From Desulfuromonadales bacterium (GTDB lineage Bacteria > Desulfobacterota > Desulfuromonadia > Desulfuromonadales > JACZKF01), in assembly GCA_014860175.1 (NCBI GenBank), contig JACZKF010000273.1, positions 1-13,330 of the forward strand: 13,330 nucleotides of DNA, given 5' to 3'. The notes beneath the pieces were generated by a model. The model was not told the origin of the DNA and did not search any database. It worked only from the letters and a program-made list of their open reading frames with translations. A program made the position numbers and the translations under genes. Positions within the stretch are counted from its first letter, which is position 1, and every line of letters starts with the position of its first letter. This document shows, in pieces, positions 1 through 4,360 of this stretch.

Positions 1-338
1 GTGCCCGCAACAGCGACGAAGAGGTGGTGGTGGCCCATAACTGGGACGAAATTCGCCGGGCCATGTGGAATTACGTCGGCATCGTCCGTTCGAGCAAGCG
101 CCTGGTGCGGTCTTTGCGGCGAGTCCAGATGATCCAGGAAGAGATCACCGACTATTACTGGGACTTCTACATCACCTCCGACCTGATCGAACTGCGCAAT
201 CTCTCGGTGGTGGCGGAGTTGATCATTCGCAGCGCCCTCGAGCGCCAAGAGAGCCGTGGTCTGCACTACACTCTCGACTTCCCGCAAACCGACGACCTGC
301 ACTGGAAACACGATACGGTCCTGCGAAAGAATTTTTGA
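1..338 (+). CDS. nadB: L-aspartate oxidase, C-terminal part (cut by window start)
   Basis: This is the 3' end of a gene that begins before the window; the reading frame is open from base 3 to the TGA at 336-338 (about 111 residues). The residues match the C-terminal helical domain of NadB, the FAD enzyme that oxidises L-aspartate to iminoaspartate for quinolinate and NAD synthesis. Recognisable pieces are WDEIRRAMWNYVGIVRS, ITSDLIELRNL and, near the end, ESRGLHYTLDFP, where the Arg-Gly-Leu-His-Tyr run is typical of the NadB/succinate dehydrogenase flavoprotein superfamily and helps bind substrate and flavin. The FAD-binding and capping domains are outside the window. The chorismate mutase gene follows 46 bases downstream on the same strand, so the two may be cotranscribed. 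Confidence 0.93.
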   Translation, partial: ARNSDEEVVVAHNWDEIRRAMWNYVGIVRSSKRLVRSLRRVQMIQEEITDYYWDFYITSDLIELRNLSVVAELIIRSALERQESRGLHYTLDFPQTDDLHWKHDTVLRKNF

Positions 339-384
339 GCAGGGATCGCCCTGACCGCCGGCCGGTAATTTTCAGGAGCTGCTT

Positions 385-657
385 TTGGACATCGACAGCA
401 TACGCCAAGAGATCGACCGCATGGACGACGAACTGCTGCGCATCTTCAATGCCCGGGCGTCTCTGGCCCTGAAGATCGGAGAGATCAAAAAGCAGCGTGG
501 GCTGGCGGTCTACGATCCGTCGCGGGAGAGGAAGATTTTTGAACGGATGCAGGGGGCCAATCCCGGCCCCTTGGATGACGGCGCCATTGTTCGGCTGTTC
601 GAGCGCGTCATCGACGAATCCCGGCGCCTGGAGCGCCAGCGCACCCGGGGAGAGTGA
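385..657 (+). CDS. Chorismate mutase, monofunctional AroQ type
   Basis: A 90-residue all-helical protein that should convert chorismate to prephenate, the first step towards phenylalanine and tyrosine. Active-site residues line up with the E. coli PheA mutase domain at constant offset: Arg7, Arg24, Lys35, Asp44, Arg47 and Glu48 correspond to its Arg11, Arg28, Lys39, Asp48, Arg51 and Glu52. Near the C-terminus Ser79 and Glu83 occupy the places of Ser84 and Gln88. Glu rather than Gln at the last site is also found in yeast chorismate mutase. The start is TTG at 385, supported by AGGAG at 374-378 six bases upstream; no in-frame ATG precedes the first catalytic Arg. There is no prephenate dehydratase or dehydrogenase domain and no signal peptide, so it is a stand-alone cytosolic mutase. 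The next gene starts three bases after its stop. Confidence 0.92.
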   Translation: MDIDSIRQEIDRMDDELLRIFNARASLALKIGEIKKQRGLAVYDPSRERKIFERMQGANPGPLDDGAIVRLFERVIDESRRLERQRTRGE

Positions 658-660
658 CCG

Positions 661-870
661 ATGCTGATTGTGATGAAAAAAACGGCCAAGGAAGAAGAAC
701 TGCAGCAGATCAAACAATTTCTGATCGACCGTGATTTCGACTTTCACCAGTCGACCGGCGCCAACCGCATCATCATCGGCGTAATCGGCGACACCCGTAC
801 CATCGACCGCAACGGCCTGCGCGCCCTGCCGGGGGTGCTGGAGGTGTTCAAGATTCCGGATGAGGAATAG
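661..870 (+). CDS. Stand-alone DAHP synthase-type ferredoxin-like regulatory domain protein
   Basis: A 69-residue protein with the pattern of the N-terminal ferredoxin-like (ACT-like) domain of type I-beta DAHP synthases such as that of Thermotoga maritima. It shows a first strand MLIVMKK, a helix (about residues 9-22), a strand around FDFHQS, then RIIIGVIGDTRTID and a final GVLEVFKI strand. In full-length enzymes this domain binds Tyr or Phe and switches the barrel off; here no barrel follows and the gene stops at TAG 868-870. GGAG at 649-652, inside the end of the chorismate mutase gene, gives an eight-base spacer to the ATG, so the two genes are probably translationally coupled. The role is inferred: an aromatic amino acid sensor acting in trans on the mutase or on a DAHP synthase elsewhere. 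It could also be a relic of a once longer enzyme. The fold assignment is fairly secure; the function is not. Confidence 0.8.
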   Translation: MLIVMKKTAKEEELQQIKQFLIDRDFDFHQSTGANRIIIGVIGDTRTIDRNGLRALPGVLEVFKIPDEE

Positions 871-886
871 AGGCTAGAGGAAAAGC

Positions 887-911
887 AAAGGGCGCCGATT
901 TGGCGCCCTTT
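887..911. terminator. Bidirectional intrinsic terminator
   Basis: A perfect 10-bp stem, AAAGGGCGCC at 887-896 and GGCGCCCTTT at 902-911, closes a five-base loop. T-rich sequence follows on both strands: CTTTCCGGTTT on plus, and CTTTGCTTTTCC on minus. It sits 16 bases after the stop of the 69-residue gene and on the downstream side of pyrE, so it can end transcription converging from both directions. Confidence 0.88.
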
Positions 912-921
912 CCGGTTTCCA

Positions 922-1040
922 GGCTGAGCAAAGGCTCCCAGATGCAAGGCGCTTGAAGTCGTGCGGAGTAAGGCGTACCCGAGGGTACGTCGTCGACGCA
1001 TGACGAAAGCAACGCCGCAGATGGGGGGCTTTCCTCAGCC
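922..1040 (-). repeat. 119-bp palindromic intergenic element, copy 1 (3' of pyrE)
   Basis: Terminal arms GGCTGAG (922-928) and CTCAGCC (1034-1040) pair perfectly. A C-C mismatch follows, then AAAG (930-933) with CTTT (1029-1032). CAGATG occurs near both ends, with GGCG and CGCC arms inside it. At the centre is an 8-bp hairpin (972-979 with 984-991) with loop CGAG. The core 938-1025 aligns without gaps to 1731-1818 at about 66 of 88 positions. The element ends one base before the pyrE stop codon, so on the minus strand it is the start of the pyrE 3' untranslated region. Confidence 0.85.
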
Positions 1041-1041
1041 G

Positions 1042-1599
1042 CTATCCCACCACCTGCGAGCGGGTGAAGACGGCCCGCAGAGGCAGGCCGGCCCCTTCGA
1101 TCGCTTCCCGGGCCCCCTCCTCGCGGTCGACCAGGGTGATGATACCGACGATTTCCAGCCCTTCCTCCCGGGCCCGCTCCACCGCCTTCATCGAGGAGCC
1201 ACCGGTGGTGGTGACATCTTCGACGATGACCACCCGGGAACCCGGCGGCAGGTTCTTGCGCCCCTCAAGCCACTGGCCGGTACCGTGCCCCTTGGGCTCC
1301 TTGCGGATGATGAAGGCATGCACCGGGGAACCGTCGAGACAGGCGGCGATGGAGGTGGCGGTGGCGATCGGGTCGGCCCCCAGGGTCAGCCCGCCGACCC
1401 CGTCCACCGGACCGGGGAACTGCTTGACCTCCTGCCAGAACGCCTTGCCGACCAGCAGGCCGCCACGGGCGTGCAGGGTGGTCTGCTTGCCATCGAAGTA
1501 GAAGTTGCTCTTGCGCCCCGAAGCCAGGGTCACTTCCCGCTCCTCGTACGAGAGCTCGCGGATGATCCGCATCAACTCATCTCTCTCCTGCTGGGTCAT
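1042..1599 (-). CDS. pyrE: Orotate phosphoribosyltransferase
   Basis: A 185-residue cytosolic enzyme that joins orotate to PRPP to make orotidine 5'-phosphate in pyrimidine synthesis. The PRPP-binding motif RVVIVEDVTTTGGSS (about residues 122-136) is complete. The mobile catalytic loop FIIRKEPKGHGTGQWLEG (96-113) carries the conserved Arg-Lys, Lys and His. The N-terminal segment ASGRKSNFYFDGKQTTL is the usual orotate-site region. The length is ordinary for the family. The start is secure: GGAGG (complement of 1606-1610) lies six bases before the ATG. It is the last gene of the minus-strand cluster and the only pyrimidine gene in it, 236 bases after purF. That spacer holds two repeat elements, and a third repeat plus a terminator follow the gene, so it could have its own transcription control. 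Confidence 0.97.
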   Translation of the reverse strand: MTQQERDELMRIIRELSYEEREVTLASGRKSNFYFDGKQTTLHARGGLLVGKAFWQEVKQFPGPVDGVGGLTLGADPIATATSIAACLDGSPVHAFIIRKEPKGHGTGQWLEGRKNLPPGSRVVIVEDVTTTGGSSMKAVERAREEGLEIVGIITLVDREEGAREAIEGAGLPLRAVFTRSQVVG

Positions 1600-1622
1600 G
1601 GAAATCCTCCAATTTATGAAAT

Positions 1623-1672
1623 GTAGGGGCGAGGCACTGCCTCGCCCGGGCGACCCAGCGGGTCGCCCCTAC
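1623..1672. repeat. 50-bp double-hairpin cruciform repeat
   Basis: Outer arms GTAGGGGCGA (1623-1632) and TCGCCCCTAC (1663-1672) are perfect inverted repeats. Inside, two 9-bp hairpins with three-base loops stand back to back: GGGCGAGGC/GCCTCGCCC (1627-1647, loop ACT) and GGGCGACCC/GGGTCGCCC (1648-1668, loop AGC). The sequence can therefore fold as one long stem or two short ones. It lies 13 bases upstream of the pyrE ribosome binding site, in the pyrE leader. It resembles dispersed intergenic palindromes of GC-rich bacteria and codes for nothing evident. Confidence 0.85.
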
Positions 1673-1714
1673 CGTTGCAGCCGCGGAAAGATCTGCCTCT
1701 GAAAGCGATTCATG

Positions 1715-1833
1715 GGCGGATCAAAAATGTCCAGATGCAAGGCGGACGAAGTTCCGAGAGCTAAGGCGTACCGGCAGGTACGTCGTGATCGAGGGACGAG
1801 GACAACGCCGCAGATGGGCGTTTTTCATCCGCC
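1715..1833 (-). repeat. 119-bp palindromic intergenic element, copy 2 (3' of purF)
   Basis: Same length and layout as the copy at 922-1040 but with different arms: GGCGGAT (1715-1721) pairs with ATCCGCC (1827-1833). A C-C mismatch sits at the same place, then AAAAA (1723-1727) pairs with TTTTT (1821-1825). The central hairpin is 1765-1772 with 1777-1784, loop GGCA. CAGATG flanks both sides. It ends two bases before the purF stop codon, so it is the first part of the purF 3' untranslated region. Confidence 0.87.
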
Positions 1834-1835
1834 TT

Positions 1836-3242
1836 TTAGAAAAGACCCAGTTGGCTGTCCGACTTGAGCCGCGGAAACTTGACCGGATACTGGCCGCTGA
1901 AGCAGGCGTGGCAGAATTTCCCTTCCTCCCCCAGGCAGGCGCCGGCGGCTTTGAGCATCCCCTCCTGGGAGAGATAGCCCAGAGTGTCGGCGGTGATGTA
2001 GCGGTTGATCTCTTCCACCGTATGGGAGGAGGAGATCAGCTCCTTGCGGGTCGGGGTGTCGATGCCGTAGTAGCAGGGGAAACTGGTCGGTGGGCTGGAG
2101 ATGCGCATGTGGATCTCGCGGGCACCGGCGTTGCGGATCATCTTGATGATCTTGCGGGCCGTGGTCCCCCTCACGATGGAATCATCGATCACCACCACCC
2201 GCTTCCCTTCAATCTCGTCGCGCACCGGATTGAGCTTGATCTTCACCCCGAAGTGGCGGATCGACTGCTGCGGCTCGATAAAAGTGCGCCCTACATAATG
2301 ATTGCGGATCAGGCCGAGCTGGAAAGGGATGCCGGTTTCTTCGGCGTAACCGATGGCGGCCGGGGTGCCCGAGTCGGGGATGGGAATCACCACGTCGGCC
2401 TCGACGCCGTGTTCGCGGGCCAGTTGCCGGCCAAACTCCTTGCGCACGCTGTAGACCTGGTGGCCGAAGATGCGGCTGTCGGGGCGAGCGAAGTAGATGA
2501 GCTCGAAAATGCAGGCGGCAGTCGGGACTTTGGCGAAAGGACGAAAGGACTTCAGCCCCGACTTGTCGACCAGGATCATCTCCCCCGGCTCGATCTCGCG
2601 GATGAATTCCGCCTCGATCAGGTCGAGGGCACAGGTCTCGGAAGCGACGATGTAGGCACCGTCGAGTTTGCCCAGAATCAGCGGCCGGAAGCCGTGGGGG
2701 TCGCGCACCGCCACCATCCTGGTTTCGGTGAGGAAGACCAGACTGTAGGCCCCTTTGACGATCTGCAGCGCCTCGGTGACGCGATCGATGAGGGAATCGC
2801 TGCGGGCGTGGGCGAGCAGGTGGATGATCACTTCGGTGTCGGCGGTGGTGGAGAAGATCGAACCCCGGGTTTCCAGATCGTTGCGCACTTCCTGGGCGTT
2901 GACCAGGTTGCCGTTGTGGGCGACGGCGATGGAGCCGCGGGCGTAGTCGACGACGATCGGCTGGGCGTTTTTCAGGTCGTTGCCGCCGGCGGTCGAGTAG
3001 CGCACGTGACCGATGGCGCTGGAGCCAGGAAGATCCTGGAAGACGGCGTCGTTTTTGAAAACGTCGGCGACCAGCCCCATCCCTTTGTGAGTGCGGAGTT
3101 TGTGGCCATCAGAGGAGACAATGCCGCAGCTCTCCTGACCTCGGTGTTGCAAGGCATACAGCCCCAGGTAACTCAGGTTGGCGGCCTCGGGGTGACCGAA
3201 AATCCCGAACACGCCGCATTCATCCCGAAACTTGTCCAGCAT
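1836..3242 (-). CDS. purF: Amidophosphoribosyltransferase (iron-sulfur type)
   Basis: A 468-residue enzyme for the first committed step of purine synthesis: PRPP plus glutamine gives phosphoribosylamine. The N-terminal Ntn-type glutaminase uses Cys9 (DECGVFGI) as nucleophile, so eight residues should be removed as a propeptide. RGQESCGI (34-41) and AHNGNLVN (108-115) are typical glutaminase motifs. The C-terminal phosphoribosyltransferase domain has VVVIDDSIVRGTTA (349-362). Cys244, Cys390, Cys444 and Cys447 (CHAC) match the four ligands of the 4Fe-4S cluster in Bacillus-type PurF, which fits an anaerobe. The ATG at 3240-3242 has GAGGAG about ten bases upstream. The 155-base spacer to purQ holds only short GC-rich palindromes and no convincing promoter. 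Confidence 0.98.
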   Translation of the reverse strand: MLDKFRDECGVFGIFGHPEAANLSYLGLYALQHRGQESCGIVSSDGHKLRTHKGMGLVADVFKNDAVFQDLPGSSAIGHVRYSTAGGNDLKNAQPIVVDYARGSIAVAHNGNLVNAQEVRNDLETRGSIFSTTADTEVIIHLLAHARSDSLIDRVTEALQIVKGAYSLVFLTETRMVAVRDPHGFRPLILGKLDGAYIVASETCALDLIEAEFIREIEPGEMILVDKSGLKSFRPFAKVPTAACIFELIYFARPDSRIFGHQVYSVRKEFGRQLAREHGVEADVVIPIPDSGTPAAIGYAEETGIPFQLGLIRNHYVGRTFIEPQQSIRHFGVKIKLNPVRDEIEGKRVVVIDDSIVRGTTARKIIKMIRNAGAREIHMRISSPPTSFPCYYGIDTPTRKELISSSHTVEEINRYITADTLGYLSQEGMLKAAGACLGEEGKFCHACFSGQYPVKFPRLKSDSQLGLF

Positions 3243-3397
3243 CTATGATTGACTCCTCAACTCGGAATTTCTGCTGTTTGTTGTTCTGCGTCAGGTAGTT
3301 ATCGAATACTTCAAAAGCTTAGCACAGCCGGAGATTAAAAAGATAGCTGCCCCGGGAAACAGGGGGACGGGCCGCCGGCCAACCCAACGGTTGATCC

Positions 3398-4219
3398 CTA
3401 AAGCTCGTCCCGAATGAAGTTCACCGCGTTGCGGAACAGCCACAACCCCATCCCTTCGGCCGGCAGATCCGTCTCGCGGGTCCAGCGGGGGTGATGGGTG
3501 CGGTCGACATAGGCCTCCGGGTGGGGCATCAGGCCGAACAGGCGGCCGGTTTCGTCGCACAGTCCGGCAATCGCTCCCATCGAACCGTTGGGGTTGGCGG
3601 GAGCTTCGAGCGCAGCCTGGCGATAATCGGCGTCGGAATATTTGAGGGCTCCCAGATGACGGGCCTCGATCCCGGCCAGCACCTGGGGCGATTCGGCGAC
3701 GAACTTCCCCTCCCCATGTCGCACCGGCAGATAAAGACCCCGCAGGCCGCGGGTGTAGATGCAGGGTGATTGGGGGTCGACCTGCAGATGCACCCAGGTG
3801 TCGAGAAAGCGGCCGCCATCGTTGAACGTCAGGGTGGTGGTCTGGCGCATCTTCTGCGGCTCCGGCAGCAGCCCCATCTTGACCATCAGCTGGAAGCCGT
3901 TGCACACCCCCATGATCAGCTTGCCATCAGCGATGAAGCACCGCAGCTGATCGACCAGGTGCCCGGACGTCCCTGCCACCGGGGCGTGCAGCAGCCGGTT
4001 GGCACCGGCCTTGGCACTGCCGAGGTCGTCGCCGTCGAGAAAGCCGCCGGCCAAATTGAGAAAGTGGTAGTCGTCGAGACGCACCCGGCCGGCCAGCAGT
4101 TCGGCGATATGGACGCTATCGGCCGTGTCGGCCCCGGCCAGGCGGCAGGCATGGGCGACTTCCCGCTCGCAGTTGGTGCCGTTGCCGGCAATGACGATGG
4201 CGCGAACGTTCTTTGCCAT
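3398..4219 (-). CDS. purQ: Phosphoribosylformylglycinamidine synthase, glutaminase subunit
   Basis: A 273-residue class I glutamine amidotransferase that supplies ammonia to PurL for making FGAM from FGAR. The nucleophile is Cys106 in MGVCNGFQLM, and the His-Glu pair of the triad is His233 and Glu235 in LMPHPEAYVD. RHGEGKF (167-173) is the usual PurQ substrate-site motif. It is longer than the 220-230-residue PurQ of Bacillus and, with its GRLFGLMPHPE ending, looks more like the C-terminal glutaminase domain of one-chain PurL. The start has AAGGAG about four bases before the ATG. purL lies 141 bases upstream, separated by a large imperfect hairpin; purF is next downstream. Confidence 0.96.
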   Translation of the reverse strand: MAKNVRAIVIAGNGTNCEREVAHACRLAGADTADSVHIAELLAGRVRLDDYHFLNLAGGFLDGDDLGSAKAGANRLLHAPVAGTSGHLVDQLRCFIADGKLIMGVCNGFQLMVKMGLLPEPQKMRQTTTLTFNDGGRFLDTWVHLQVDPQSPCIYTRGLRGLYLPVRHGEGKFVAESPQVLAGIEARHLGALKYSDADYRQAALEAPANPNGSMGAIAGLCDETGRLFGLMPHPEAYVDRTHHPRWTRETDLPAEGMGLWLFRNAVNFIRDEL

Positions 4220-4286
4220 GATGCTCCTTTAACAAAGTCGTCCTGAAAGGTTCAGAAGACTTCCGATTTCGTTTACTGCCGAAGTT

Positions 4287-4344
4287 ACAGGGATACACAG
4301 GATGAACAGGATAAAACAATCCTGTAAATCCTGTATATCCCTGT
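4287..4344. repeat. Imperfect 26-bp inverted repeat of ACAGGAT units
   Basis: The arm at 4287-4312 (ACAGGGATA, ACAGGAT, ACAGGAT units) is complementary to 4319-4344 at 23 of 26 positions around the six-base loop AAAACA. Each arm contains the ACAGGAT heptamer twice plus one ACAGGGAT variant. It lies 16 bases after the purL stop codon, between purL and purQ, and has no following T-run, so it is not a typical terminator. It may act in transcript processing or stability, or be a dispersed intergenic repeat. Confidence 0.85.
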
Positions 4345-4360
4345 TGAATTCACTTATGCC

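Noticed and set aside
922..1833. CRISPR array or insertion sequence made of the repeated elements
   Set aside because: Only two copies, 119 bp each, separated by a whole gene, with no regular spacers, no transposase and no target-site duplication visible.
1785..3248. 487-codon open frame on plus strand opposite purF
   Set aside because: It mirrors the purF codons in a GC-rich gene, has low-complexity Asp/Gly/Val-rich residues and no known motif; purF itself is certain.
3243..3397. Promoter, terminator or purine riboswitch between purQ and purF
   Set aside because: Short GC-rich palindromes and one T5 tract occur, but no paired -35/-10 hexamers, no stem directly followed by T-run, and no purine or PRPP riboswitch core could be recognised.
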